This document shows positions 22,956 through 34,913 of a DNA stretch of 64,000 nt, one piece after another (position 1 is the first letter of the stretch; each line of letters starts with the position of its first letter). The DNA is from Metarhizium brunneum (taxonomy: Eukaryota; Ascomycota; Sordariomycetes; Hypocreales; Clavicipitaceae): assembly GCF_013426205.1 (NCBI RefSeq), contig NC_089425.1, positions 3,534,001 to 3,598,000 of the forward strand, in the 5' to 3' direction. The notes under the pieces were generated by a model. The model was not told the origin of the DNA. It searched no databases and saw nothing but the letters and a program-made list of their open reading frames with translations. Both the position numbers and the translations under genes were made by a program.

Positions 22956-25592
22956 TCAATTGATGGCCACCTGCAGATGCTGGGCCTCCCAGTTCAGGCT
23001 GTGCGCAATGGGCGTCTTGTCCACGGCGTCAGACAGCCTGGCGGAACGACGAGCACCCAGGACAGGAGCAACGCGGCTTCTGCGATTCGCCTTGGATCCG
23101 GCAATACCGCCGTGGGCGCACTTGGCGCCGTTAAAGGCAGCGTTGGCAGCAGACTTCCACACCTCGGTCACGTCGGAAATCATGGGCGCCGTCCAGTACA
23201 GGCGGCAGTCCGCCTCTTCGGCAATGTACTGCGCGGGAACGCCGTCGTTGACGTTGTCGCGGAGGATCTGGTCTCGCACATTGACGGCAGAGCCAGCGGA
23301 TCGCTGCATCGGCAGCGTCGTGAAGCGCCGTAGTTCGGTCTTGGTCTCCTCGTCATTGCTTTGCTGAGAAAGGAAGTTGGCGAAGCTGAAAATGTTGAGG
23401 AATTGGAGGACCTGCGATCCCTTGATGCCGCCGACACCCTGGATGGGACCCTTCTTGGGGCGGCCACCCATGGCGACTGACTTGACGCCGCCCTGGAGGC
23501 GGAGCATTTCGGATGCCAGAGTGCACGTGGAGGAACAGGCGCCATCATAAAGAAGGATGATGTCTTCGGCCTTGAATGGCTGAGAGAGGTTGGCGCGTGT
23601 GCCATAGCCCGAGATTTCGACGCCGATGCCATATGTCGTGTTGGTAGTGGTCAGGGGGTCGCTCAGGTTCCATCGCATCAGGTTGGTGTAGTCGGTGTCC
23701 TTGTAGACATGAGGGTGGAACTTGTCCTCATAGGTGGCAAAGTTCTCGTTGGTGATGTTCATGTCATAGCGGTAGTTCCACCACGTCTGAGACAAGCTGA
23801 CGAGATTCTCATCAGTTTCAGTGGCAGGGTTCACATTCTTGACCGCGTCGGAGACGAGACGAGCCATGGCGACGAAGCTCTTGCTCTCCTTCCAGCGAGA
23901 GTTGCCGTCCTGCACGACAGAGGGGAACAGCTGGCGGAAGAAATCATAGCCGAGAAGGATGTAGCCGCCGCCATTGTTCTGGAAGTCGACAACGAGCTTG
24001 GTCTTGCCGGCAGCCTTGGCCTCGCGCAGAAAGTCGCTGACAACAGCCTGAAACTCGGCAGGGACGCTGGGCTCGAACGACATCAGATATATCACGGCAA
24101 CGTCGTCAAGACCAGGCCCGTTGAGGTAGTAGCCAGAGACAACACCGTCGGAGGAGGCGATGACGGGCTTGGGATAGCCAGGGATAGCCGCGCTGGGGAG
24201 CGCAGCGGAAGAAGCTGAATCGGACCGCAGGGGAACGGGCGTACAGAACTTGTTGTACATGGAAGGGCCGTCAACAACGGCATTCATGTCACCAACAATG
24301 GAGGCCTTGTTCTCAATCTCGACGGTTGTGCCATTGGCGTAGGTGAGCTTGGTGGTGTCACCGTGGTAAAACAGGGCGCTGCGGCCACCGGAAACGAAGT
24401 TGCCGACTCCACCGTTGGCGGCGGTGGACTTGGACCAGAACATGGTGTTGTAGGATGAGTCGACATCCTGCAGGAAGCTGGCAGCATTGACAGTATCCTC
24501 GACGTATTTGGCGGCATCAATACCGTTGATTTTGGTGATGGCCTGCGCCGTTTTGGGGTTGGCAATCACGTCGGCTGGAGGTCGTTTGTTAGCCCCTTTA
24601 TTTACACGGGCAGCTGAGAGGCAGTTGGGGATGCCCACGACTCACTCTGAAGCTTGATGACAGGCAACGACTCGCCGTCCTCGCTAATAGAAACAATGGG
24701 AGGAACAGCACGCCTCCATCTGAAGGCTTTCGCCAACAGGTCGGGGTAGAAGACATAGTGACCGTCCTGGCCTGGGGCCCAGACCTGCTTGTAGAGGTCG
24801 GTCTGGAAATCGAACTCGCCTGCGTATTTGCCGGATTCCACATTGGACCGGACGCTGGCCAGGTTGCCAAAGATATCAAACCCAGGATAGAAGTAGGACT
24901 TGGGAGGGTCCTTCTTGTAACCCGCGTCACTCTGCCACTCGAGGTAGGGCTCGATGGCGTCGATCAGCTTGAGGGCCTCAGCCTTGCCCAGGGGAACGGT
25001 TTTGAGGCACTCGTGGGCCAATGATGCGGCCACAGTGGGGATAGCTACACAACGGGAAAGTCTGTTAGTAAGCTTCCGTGTCTAGTCTCAAGTTGAAACT
25101 TTGGCCATCTTTAGTCCATCCCACCGTCTGTGCGCCGCAATTTGCGAGCCCGTCACCAAGCGCACCATAATCAAACGTACCTGTCGCCGTCTTCCTCTGC
25201 TCGGCCCATGACGCGCTAACCTTGGCACAGGGATGTCCGGTGGCCGTTGAAGTTGGCGCCGTCGTGGGAGCCGCGGAGGTGGGAGCCGTGGGAATTGCTG
25301 TGGTCGAGGGCCCGGGTGCGATGCAAGAGCAGGCGCTGGAGATTCTCAGGGCCATGGGGCCATTGAGGTTGTCCTTGCAGCCATCCGCGGCATACGATGG
25401 AACTGCCGTCGGGGCGACGGTACCAGTCGCCTTGGTGTATGTGGCACAGAATGCCTTTGCGCTCTCGAGACGTCCGGGGATATGCGTCGCCCTCAGGGCA
25501 CGCAGACAATTGTCGGCATTGCAGCCATCAGCAGCCGCCAACTCGGCCGCGCCGGCAAGAAGAGCCGCAGCAACAATGGTGTTGCCGCGCAT
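22956..25592 (-). CDS. Secreted peptidase S41 family protein (UstP-like)
   Basis: Exons 25592-25181, 25044-24646 and 24574-22956 encode 809 aa. The ATG at 25592 starts a signal peptide (about residues 1-20). A Cys-rich N-terminal module (C-x4-C...FC...C...CSC, residues 22-90) leads to a Thr/Ala/Pro linker and then the S41-type region. DFQNNGGGYILLGYD and LLYDGACSSTCTLASEM (putative nucleophile Ser in the CSSTC segment) mark the tail-specific protease/CPAF-like core. The architecture matches fungal UstP-like proteins. UstP is known from the ustiloxin cluster, but no UstYa/DUF3328, precursor peptide or tyrosinase gene is nearby, so a RiPP role is not supported here. The C-terminal end is Arg-rich (SKANRRSRVAP) and otherwise unremarkable. 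Confidence 0.88.
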
Positions 25593-28488
25593 TGTGGGCA
25601 AGGGATTGTCTTGGATGATCTCACTAGCCGAGCCTTGGAGAGCGCGATGTCTCGTCTCTAGGGGCCAAGCAGATCGAAGAAGCCAAGGAAGAATCAGGTA
25701 GTAGACGGGTTGACTATCTAGATCGACGACGAAGATGGGAGCAACGCCAATATTTATCTATCCCCCGGCCCCGAACAACGGCCTCGTCTCCTCGTCTCCT
25801 ACCTATTGGGGATATCCATCCGCAAGGACCGCATGGACAGTTTTGTGAGGGATCTCCGCACAGAACCTGCACGAGGACCTTGGGCAGCATGTACCTTGGG
25901 AAGACATGGACAAAGTCTGTGTCACGCCAAAGGCCCGTTGCTTTGTTTCCATGCTCAGAAGAGCAGGTCCTTTTTGCACCTGGTCTCGTCAACGCCAGGC
26001 CATGGTGGAGGGGGACGGGCTGTGGCGGGTACCAAGGAGATAACAAGTCGACGCCATAAAAAAGGAAGTACATGCTGGCACGTTCCGTCTGGCAAACGCA
26101 TGAAGCGAATTGGCTCAATCTTGATGGCGGCTAAGGCGCCCCAGGCACGGAGCTAAAGATGGCCGGTCCGGAAAACATGATTGGTGTGGGGAGAAGTTGG
26201 AGCTGGCCCGAGCACAACATCAAAGAGCGACAGGGGCACCCCCCAAAATGGGTTCGCGTCAATGGTTCTTTGGTCTGCTCTGAGTGCTCTCTATGGAAGG
26301 TGAGTATGATCCTGGCCTTGAAGCTCTGCATCTTGAGTGTTGTTGCATGTGGCTCTCAGCCCGGAGCGGTGGGCTGGAAAAAAGCAGACATGCTGGTCTA
26401 CCTACGGAGTACTACCGGTCGGTTGGCCCGAATTATGTATTTTTGCTTTTTCAAATGCCATTCATCACCATGCATCATCACCATCGTCATCATCATCATT
26501 ATAATAGCCGAGGCATAGCGCTCGAACTATCGGGGTAGGATTGGCGTGAACTGGGTCCCAATAAAGCAACTCGGTCAAACGAACTCGGCCCATGTGTCAT
26601 GACAATCGATTCGTATCGGCCGCAAGATGCCCGCGTTCGCGCCAAGTCTCGGTAGTGGATCGAGCGGATTCCGGGGACATGATTGCCTTGGCATAATAGA
26701 TGCACCAATTGCCGACACAGGAAGGTCAAAGGGATAAGGCCTCAACTTATAATCAGCATGCGTTGCCCGGATGGAGTCCTTCTGCAATAGCCAGCTGGAG
26801 ATTGAACAAAGGCCATATACAAGGTCAATCAACAAAAGTCCCAAGTCCCGCCGGTCCCAGCTCCAGCCATGGGAGGCGAGACAGGCCGGGGCTGCCCAAC
26901 CGGGAGCCTGGAGGGCTACGGCATGGAAAAGAATCTAGAACGGATAATATAGCCCATGTTGCATCTCCCCGGGCGGCACCTTGCGTCTGATTTAGCGCAT
27001 CTCCAGCTGGCATGGCTCACTTGCCGTGGCAGTACACCAACTTCGCATACTGCCAGACTCATACTGGCCCAGAAACGGAGGACGCACCGAATGAGGGGGA
27101 GGGCGCAAGAAAGGGCTTGGCTATCATATTGATTGAATCCATCGTCCCCCCGGCCTTCGTGTGCACATGATGCGCTATCTATGATGTGATCAGTACGGAG
27201 TACGTACCCAGGCCAACCAATGCCAGTAGCAAGGATCCGCGCATAGGCCACTCACTGGCAACAAAAACGGCAGCACGCGTTGGCCCAAACGAGGCAAGCA
27301 ATCGATCTGACGTTCCATAACGCAGATATTGGGGTAAGTAAGGTAAGGTCCGGTTACGGTCGCACAGTACCTGAGCTCCGCAGACCTCTGCCAAATTCAA
27401 TTTGCCGATTTGATCGACGTTTTTCGCGAAAAGGCACTAGAAGACAGTAAATACCTGCATCCTTAACATATTTTTACTCTTTACTCCGTATTGTGGTGAA
27501 TTTCAGCTGCCAAAAGTCAATTGGTGCCGCCAAACGTGCTTCCAACCCACTAACCCACCGGATTAATTGGCTTTCGGCAGCACTTTTGACAGCATAAAAA
27601 ACAGTGTACTTTTATCGCCTGCCTTTCATGGCCAAGGCTCCTCCATGATTCCGTGGTGTGATTGGAGACCTGCCGCCCTCCGATTACCGGGGCCATGCCC
27701 AAGTCTTGATTCCTCTCCATCAATTGAACGAGCATACGGAGTACTACTACCGCGCCCAACACCCGCTCAAGAAAAAAGAAAGGAAAAATCTCTTGAGCCG
27801 GAACAGCAAGTACCGGCACTCGAGGTATTCTGAGCTCTTTTTGCATGCTTTGCCCCCGGTGGCCAAGCGTGTTCCAAATCGTCCGAACTTGACAGCCGGG
27901 CTCGAGCCCCCAACAAACGGTACCTGGGGGCACTGACCGAGTTGCCAAGAGCTTTGAATGTACAAGCACCTGAAACTCGGCGATTTCTTCAATGTTTTAT
28001 TTTAGCCTTTCCGGAAATCGCAACTGCACATCCAGAGGCCGTCCACAGCCCGAACGCTGTCAATTGGCTGCTGCTTTGCAGAGCCTGTTCCCCGGACCTT
28101 GTTCCTGGGAACCCGCAGATTAAAGGTGTCCCGCGGTCACATGGCCGTCTCCAGTTGCCCGAGACTCCTACAACAACACTCGCCGTACGCCAAGATATCT
28201 CGTATCAAGGCTGTTCGCCAGCGTCAAAGGGGCCACGATAATCGGGCGCTACCTAGGGGAGGCGGCGGCGGTAATTTGCAAGGCCGAGGCACGTAATTGT
28301 AACCCGTGATTTTTCTTCATAAGACCGACTGACTCTCTAGTTATCGACGAGCTGTCGTCGCCTAGTAGTCGAGTTTAGCAAATCATGCGAGTACGAAGCA
28401 GTCGCTCGATGACCATTGCGCAACGCAAATCTCGCCGATTTGCAGGCAGCATCATGAGTCCTGCCCCGTGCGTCGTCAGCACATGAGA
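25593..28488. other. Gene-poor intergenic region
   Basis: Nearly 3 kb upstream of the S41 gene. Open frames are short and overlapping, with no domains. It contains a CAT/ATC microsatellite (about 26470-26500) and four of the nine TACGGAGTA/TACTCCGTA motifs (26403, 27194, 27482, 27735). No transposon ends were recognised. Confidence 0.5.
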
Positions 28489-28853
28489 TTACATGCTGAT
28501 CGGCAGCAAATCACTGGAGAGTTCCCGAGCCAAGTACTCCGTATCCTGCGCAGTATCGGCAACGACGCCGTGATACGTGCCGCTCGGGTTGGACAGAATG
28601 TACTGTAAGTCGCAGTATGTATTCATTCTGAAACAAATGAGGCACGGGTGAACAGGGAACTGCCGTCGTAGATGACGCCCCGGTGGATGCGAGTGCCGAT
28701 CTTTTCCAGCAAGGCTAAATCGTACTACGTGGTATACAACGCCTTGTCGGAGCCTCCTACGCGATGCGGTCCATGCTTCCGATCGAATTCTCCGACGTGC
28801 CGTTAGTCCCACCATCTGATGGAACTAGACGCAGGAACGAGGATCTCTCGCAT
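28489..28853 (-). pseudogene. Decayed gene fragment, family not recognised
   Basis: Read from the ATG at 28853, one frame has coding-like sequence (EILVPASSSIRWWD ... GEFDRKHGPHR ... YDLALLEKIGTRIHRGVIYDG) broken by TAA at 28805-28803 and TAG at 28727-28725. It then ends at 28623, where the adjacent frame continues with NTYCDLQYILSNPSG ... AQDTEYLARELSSDLLPISM to 28489. Both internal stops could derive from Gln codons by a C-to-T change, as repeat-induced point mutation causes. No family is recognised. A spliced live gene is less likely because the breaks do not coincide with good splice pairs. Confidence 0.4.
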
Positions 28854-29005
28854 CTCATACTAAACTCTCACGACTGGCGAGGCTCTTCTTGGAGAAGACA
28901 TGGCGACGAATTCATGGTCCGTCATACGCTAGCCACGGGTATTTATATCGTTCATCTTCTTTCTTTATAAGGGTGGCTGTTCGCCCTCCGAGATTTGATA
29001 CTTAT

Positions 29006-29247
29006 TGTGGCAAGGGCCGTGTGACCGGGCTTGGAACGGGGTACTCTATTCAATCTACAATATTCGGCTTGAGGATATCCAAGGCCCTTGCTTTCCTCAC
29101 GAGTTGAGGGACTAAGGGTCCTATGAATACAAGAAGTCGGTGAGGGCTAGTGCATGAGGCAGCCCTCGCTTAGGGTCGACTTTGGGCCTCGTCATGTTTC
29201 CCTTGTTGTGTAACCGTTGCCCCCTTTGATGGGCCGACCGTGTGACA
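29006..29247 (+). mobile_element. Solo LTR, family B copy 2
   Basis: A 242-bp unit starting TGTGGCAAGGGCCGTGTGACC and ending GACCGTGTGACA. It shares its order of blocks with the inverted copy at 16846. Ends are TG...CA like family A, and the start resembles family A (TGTGxCAAGGG...GGCTTGGA), so the two may be related subfamilies. Flanks CTTAT and TGTAT agree at only 3 of 5 bases. No internal retroelement genes are present. Confidence 0.6.
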
Positions 29248-30494
29248 TGTATCGTGTCCAGGGAAGTAAATATATAAGCGATGAAATGGCATTTCCTAGT
29301 AATCGGACAGTGCGTCATGTGAGATGCTCAGGTTCCCCAGGCCTACCGCACGAGGTCGTTGTGTCAATATTCTAGGATCCGCAAATTGATAGCACTTACA
29401 CTAGCTGGATTTTTTTACCAACTGTGCCACAGGGCAAAAGTGTAAGCGCCTACGTGTTTCATTCCATACATATAGCAGCTCAAATAGTACATATTTATTC
29501 CAACATCACTAGGCCCGTGTCAAAGGGCCTGTCGACCCGCGTTGACGCATTGCCTGCCCAGAATAAAGAAGCAGAATACGTTGCTTGTTGACGGCGGCAC
29601 GCTACGCTTTCAATAGGCCACTCACCCACATGCACCTTCATCATCTGTATCTCGCCGCTACTTTACGTCAAGAAGTGACACAACGGGCTCACCCGAGACA
29701 TGATGGGCTCAACCCACGTGGTGCTGGAAACCCCTGCGCTTGTGTCAACGCCGTTGAATCGCTCTTCAGCCACCGGACCAAGACGAGCTGGCGTCATCCG
29801 TTGAATCTTGAGGCATTCCCTAGCCGTATTGAACGATGCAGGTGAAAGCTGCAGACATGGTCAAGGAAATTGTGCCCAATAGGTGGTTATCTATAATATA
29901 CGAACCGGCATTCATTTTGTGCGGGCCCAGCGTTCTTCCAATGTCCGGTGTAGCCATCTAACAAACATACCTGTCGTGGAGCAAGCACCGCCAAATGGCC
30001 CCCTCGACAAAGTCATCCCCCAGAGACGAGCACGCCGATCCCATATTGCACCGTTCTCGTGTTCGGCGCTAGTTGTACACCATCTCGCTTCGAGATGTCG
30101 CGCAGCATAGTGAACATGGTGGAAGAAACGCCAGTGTTACTTGTGACCAGCCACCACCGACTGCCCCCCGAGGCGAAGAAGCAATATCCATGGGAAACTT
30201 GTGCTTCAGGCTGCACGTCAGAAGAAGAGAGACACAACCACGTGGCTAGCAGGAGTATGAGCAATAGCCGATGCACAAAGGTAATTCTAGCCGCAGCCAA
30301 AGTGATCGTACGGGCAGTCCCCGGTTCTACCATCTATCAGTCCCAACGGCAAGCAAAAGTTCCAAGTATCATGTCCCCATCGTAGCGTGCACGCTTGTCT
30401 TCCCTTCTTTCCTTCTCTTCTTGTTCCGCAGTAAACAAATTCCATCTTTCCCGCCTCCGCTCTATTAGCCCGAGCCGACATGCAGTCTATTAAT
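29248..30494. other. Gene-poor spacer downstream of the DUF676 lipase
   Basis: Between the family B LTR and the lipase stop codon. It contains a weak coding-like relic on the minus strand at 29943-30333 (listed separately). A further open minus-strand stretch at about 29650-29850 has no recognisable domain. No RNA gene is seen. Confidence 0.45.
29943..30333 (-). pseudogene. Possible decayed gene fragment, unknown family
   Basis: A minus-strand frame from 30333 has a hydrophobic stretch (FVHRLLLILLLATWLCL) and then coding-like sequence (MLRDISKRDGVQLAP, YGIGVLVSGG) to a stop at 30013. Deleting one G from the GGGGG run just before that stop would continue it as DDFVEGAIWRCLLHDR, followed by a good GTATGT donor. 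It may be a frameshifted relic of the same decay zone as the fragment at 28489-28853. No family is recognised and chance is a real alternative. Confidence 0.22.
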
Positions 30495-31965
30495 CTAGGC
30501 CAAAAACTCCTCCTCGGCAAAGTGCTTCAGCACGATCCACCCCTCGTCAAACGCCTTCTTTTCCATGCGCACAATGATGGCCGCGTGGCTGTGTCTATGG
30601 TTGTGAATCCAGACGGGGTACTTCCTCCACTTGAGCGTGTCCAGCGACCGAATCATTTCAAACTGGTGCGCCGTCAGCGCAAGCGTCGGCTGCGTTGGCG
30701 TGGACAGCCTTCTCTCGCGCTGTATCAGCCTTCTGTCTTCTACGCTCATGGCGTCGACGTCGTCCTCGTCCTCGGTGGCCAGGTACTCTTGGTTCTGGGA
30801 GCTGTTGAGTGCCTCGTACGTGTTTTCGACTTCCTCACGAAGCTCCTTGATGAAGACGGGCACGCGGTACCCGTCTATGCTGACGCCTGCGTGGCCCTGC
30901 TCGTAGAGCCGGATCCGCTTTGAGCTGCGGATGTTTTGGATGACGGAGTTGCAGAGGTAGGCGAGGACGCCGATGGGGACGAAGACGGCGACGGTGATCA
31001 TGAACGGGATGCGCTTGATCCAGTCGACGACGGAGCCCGTCACGGAGGAGATGGTGGCTGGGCCGCGGAGTTTGGGCGACGGTTGGACCGGGTTGCCAGG
31101 ATCGAGGAGGACACCGTTGTAGCCCTTGAGGTAGTTGACCTTGACCGTGTCCAGCTTGCGGTACGGGTCGGTCTTTGTGATGCCGGTGGTGTAGTAGACG
31201 GCACTCCGGTCGTTGATGATGTTGGTGTACAGGGTGTGGCGTCTGAACTTGCGCAGGCCCAGCATGAAGATGGAGGTTGGTTCTGCGAGGACGGAGAGCA
31301 GCGGCCGGCCAGTGTCGCGAAAGTTGTCAATGGTGAATAACTGTCTTCCGGACATGGATAGAGTGCGGGCTCCCATGACGTTCCAGATGTGGTTGTGCCA
31401 TCCCTTGAGGGGTGTGCGAACCCCGAGATGGGGTGAGGCGAACGTGGTGAAGTTCTGTGTAGAAGCGTCAGATGAGTTGTTGAAGGGGGACCAGAGGGGC
31501 GGGGACGAGGTAGCATAATTACCATGCATTCAAGCTGGTCCAAGACGCCCTTGGCATACAACAAGCCGATGGCATAGCGGCAGACCAGCCCTCCAAGAGA
31601 ATATCCAACGATGCTGATCTTGGTGATCTTGCCGCCACTGTCCTCCACGGCGCGCAATTCCTCTTCGATCTCGGAACAGATGCGCTCGCCACCACGCTCA
31701 ATACCATCATAGGTAAAGCTTCCAATGTTGCGCTTTGCAAACAACAAACGCAGCTCGCTCGAGGAATACAGGCTGCGCAGGCTCTTGGCGACGTTTCTCA
31801 TATGATCAGGGTTTCCCCACAACTAAAACGGAGCGCGTAAGCATTCGCTCAAGGGAATATCGAAGGCGTCGAGGGACATGGGGACCTTACCCCGTGAACA
31901 AGCACACACAGGTGGTCGGCAGAGGGAGTGCCGCCCTCGTACTTGGGATAGGTCGGAGGCGGCAT
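30495..31965 (-). CDS. DUF676 putative serine esterase/lipase (Lpl1/Rog1-like)
   Basis: Exons 31965-31891, 31822-31523 and 31454-30495 encode 444 aa. The N-terminus reads DHLCVLVHGLWGNPDHM across intron 1 (oxyanion-type HG motif). The nucleophile elbow is VGYSLGGLVCRYAIG (Ser about residue 98), and NFTTFASPHLGVR begins exon 3, the usual DUF676 SPHxG motif. A hydrophobic stretch IPFMITVAVFVPIGVLAYL (about residues 285-303) may be a membrane or lipid-droplet anchor. Size and layout resemble yeast Lpl1, a lipid-droplet phospholipase; Rog1 is the longer paralogue type. Substrate is inferred only from family. It is divergent from REX3. Confidence 0.9.
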
Positions 31966-32734
31966 GGCGATAGGTGGCAGCCCCTGAAGGACTTTGAGGG
32001 ACGGGCTCGCGATGCGATGTCGGACGTAGGCAGAGGCAGCTTGAGCTTGGGGCGACGACCAGACTCTGAGGGCTGGTCTAAAAGAAGCCCAGAGCGACGA
32101 CCAGAGCACCATACAAGGCAGTCTTGCGTAAGGACAACATCTGAAGGGTCGGGGAGGTCGCGCGTTGATAACACCTTTGGAGGCGGAGGATGACGCAGAG
32201 GAATTGGTGGCACAGACTGGCCGCATGTGGTCAACATTGAATGGACAGGTCGCCGAGGCCCAACAGTGCAGGCTCCAGTCATGAATCAATGGGGCCTGGC
32301 GGACCGGACATCTGGCATCGGGAGCCAAGGGTTCAACGCGTTCAATGTTGACCAGGCGGCACTAGAGAGCGGGCCCTGTTCAACAAAAAGTCGGGCAAAA
32401 TCATGTCACCAGACAGCATGTCTTTGTTAGAGCCTCCAGTCCTGGAACCTAATTTGTCCACCACTGCGCTCCGTTGGTCTGTGCGCCGGGTGGCCCAAAC
32501 CGCCAAGCATTGAACCGATTGACGTCGACGAGCTTTGACGATGCCCGTCATCTCCAGTGCAAGCATCGCCAACTCAACCCAATATACATACTTACGCGCC
32601 TAGCATCGTCCGCGCCGCACGTGTTCCGTCCATGATCGTCCCCAGCCTCTCAATCTTAATAGCATACTCAAGTGCGCCTCGCGCCAACTCTCATGGCCTA
32701 GTGTCACTGCGAGCTGCTCCTTGCAACCAACACC
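31966..32734. promoter_or_regulatory. Divergent promoter region, lipase and REX3
   Basis: 769 bp between the two ATGs of divergently transcribed genes. No TATA box or named binding site is convincing, and overlapping open frames on both strands lack domains. Confidence 0.5.
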
Positions 32735-34699
32735 ATGAGCTTCTCCCTCAGGCACATACCATGCCCTGCCGGCAAGAACTGCACCGCCTTCCAGTGCATC
32801 TTCGGCCACGGCGAAGAAGACGCTACCGAGGCCAAAGTTGAGCCAACGCCGCCAGGCTCGTCTCGAGACGCCTCATCATCCATCTCTCGTGACCGCTCCC
32901 CTCCCTACCAAGAAGGACCCCGTAAACGCATCAAAGTAGAACAAAAGAATAACTCTGCCCCATCTCAACCACCCTCCAAAGCAAGCTCTTTACACGACAA
33001 CGCCAGCAAACATCACACCCTCAGCACCAAGCCTCGCAGTGCCACTCGGTCCGTTTCACCACCACCTCTTCAGCGGAACACAAGAACAGCCGACACAAAG
33101 GCGAGGTCGTCTTCTTCAACACCACAAAAGACAGCTGCCACCAAGGATTCAAAGTCGCCTGTGCCCATCGGCAAACCCGTGACAAAGGCGGATTGTGAAT
33201 CGACCAAAAGGAGAAAGCCTGAATCCCTCAATCCACGACTTCTCAAGAGCTCGCCAGCAAGTCATGAAACCCGACTGAAACTTCTCAAAATGTTACACCA
33301 CGAATATGCCCGGCTCAATCGGGCACTAGAAATGGCCGCCATGAAAGCAGGTGAACCCTCGTTTGTCCTGTCCCCGCAGGGTCTGATTTTCAGAGCGTTG
33401 GACGAGGAGGAGGCAACGGCGTTGGAGAAGCCAGCCGTCTATACGAACGTTATGAAAAACAAGATTATGCAGCACAAGAAGATGAATGTGGCTCAATGGA
33501 AGGAGCTACGCGTCAAAGAGGCGCCTCGACCCAAGGAGCAGCATGGAGGGAATATACCGAAAGAGATTAACACCGGTCTCACGACCGCACAGGAGGTGGA
33601 ACTGTTGAAGAGGATCGTTACAAGAGTGGACGATCTCTCCAATCACGGCTACGTGTCTTCCGTCCCGGCCGAGGACGTGGTAGAATCAGCCCGGGCGGGA
33701 CAGGAGGCCGGCAAGGGATGGGAGAAGTGCGACCGGTGCCAGCAACGCTTCCAGGTCTTCCCGGGGAGAAGGGCGGAAGACGGGGCGCTTGTGTCCGGGG
33801 GCGCATGCAACTTCCACTGGGGCAAGACGTACGTCCCCGAAAAGGCTCCAGGCGATACGGCCAGGGTCCCGAAACGATATCGGTGCTGTGGACAGGAGGT
33901 GGGCGATTCGGCAGGCTGTGCCACCCACGACAAGCACGTCTTCAAAGCAGGCGACCCCAAGCGGCTGGCGGCGGTGCTCAACTACGCATCTACACCAGAG
34001 AACCCCGGCATCCCCGAGGACAGGGCTGTCTGCTTCGACTGCGAGATGGGCTACACCGTCCACGGGATGGAGCTCATCCGCCTCACCGCAACGTCGTGGC
34101 CTCTGGGCGAGGAGCTCCTCGACGTGTTGGTCCAGCCGGTGGGTGAAATACTGGATCTCAACTCTCGCTACTCTGGCGTCTGGCCAGACGACTTGGCAAA
34201 CGCCAAACCCTGGGTGTCAGACGACGCGGCGCCGCCAAAGTCGGGACCTCGAACTGGTACGGCGAACGAGTCAAACTCCAAGGATCTCAAGATAGTCTCC
34301 TCCCCGGAAGTTGCTCGCGGTCTCTTATTCTCGCTGATATCCCCGTCGACGCCCCTGATCGGCCACGGCTTGGAAAACGACCTGAACGCCGTGCGAATCG
34401 TTCACCCTACTCTCATAGACACGGTGCTGTTGTACCCCCACAAACTCGGCTTACCATACCGCCATGGCTTGAAGATGCTCATGGATGTGCACTTGAACAA
34501 GAAGATTCAGCAGGATACGGGGCCAAAAGTTTTGGGTCACGATTCTGCAGAGGACGCCAGGGCGGCGGGGGAGCTGGTGCGGTTGAAGGTCATGAATGAA
34601 TGGAAGGATATGCAGAGGGCGGGATGGACATTGGTGGGTGGGCATTTCTGGCCGCCTGGGAAACCGGGCGGGTTGACAGAGGCATTTATCGAGAAATAA
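32735..34699 (+). CDS. REX3: RNA exonuclease, REX3-like (DEDDh)
   Basis: An intronless gene of 654 aa. The N-terminus has Cys/His spacing (CPAGKNCTAFQCIFGH) like the CCCH-type finger found in fungal Rex3 proteins. A long Ser/Lys-rich linker and a middle Cys-rich segment (CDRCQQRFQVF...CCGQEVGDSAGC) follow. The exonuclease core shows all four acidic residues and the His: FDCEMG (about 433-438), HGLENDLNAV (about 545) and GHDSAEDARA (about 600). Rex3-type 3'-5' exonucleases trim RNase MRP RNA and other small RNAs in the nucleus. Rex1/Rex4 are alternatives within the DEDDh family; the N-terminal finger favours Rex3. Confidence 0.88.
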   Translation: MSFSLRHIPCPAGKNCTAFQCIFGHGEEDATEAKVEPTPPGSSRDASSSISRDRSPPYQEGPRKRIKVEQKNNSAPSQPPSKASSLHDNASKHHTLSTKPRSATRSVSPPPLQRNTRTADTKARSSSSTPQKTAATKDSKSPVPIGKPVTKADCESTKRRKPESLNPRLLKSSPASHETRLKLLKMLHHEYARLNRALEMAAMKAGEPSFVLSPQGLIFRALDEEEATALEKPAVYTNVMKNKIMQHKKMNVAQWKELRVKEAPRPKEQHGGNIPKEINTGLTTAQEVELLKRIVTRVDDLSNHGYVSSVPAEDVVESARAGQEAGKGWEKCDRCQQRFQVFPGRRAEDGALVSGGACNFHWGKTYVPEKAPGDTARVPKRYRCCGQEVGDSAGCATHDKHVFKAGDPKRLAAVLNYASTPENPGIPEDRAVCFDCEMGYTVHGMELIRLTATSWPLGEELLDVLVQPVGEILDLNSRYSGVWPDDLANAKPWVSDDAAPPKSGPRTGTANESNSKDLKIVSSPEVARGLLFSLISPSTPLIGHGLENDLNAVRIVHPTLIDTVLLYPHKLGLPYRHGLKMLMDVHLNKKIQQDTGPKVLGHDSAEDARAAGELVRLKVMNEWKDMQRAGWTLVGGHFWPPGKPGGLTEAFIEK

Positions 34700-34913
34700 G
34701 GGAGGAGGGACGAACAACGGTTTTCATATAAAGCGAGCTGTCGATTCATTTGCATAGCAGTAAGCCCAATGCACGAGGTAGTAGAGGTGAAAGCAAACAT
34801 GGGGGTGGAAATATATCATCATTGGTATTTCCGAGATATATAATTACATGGTCGCTTCCGTCAGCGATAAAGCGGAGAAGTTGCCCTCCTGTTCCAAGTC
34901 TCCTTACACGTTT

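Noticed and set aside
22956..25592. Ustiloxin-like RiPP cluster around the S41 peptidase
   Set aside because: None of the other required genes or a repeat precursor peptide is present within the window.
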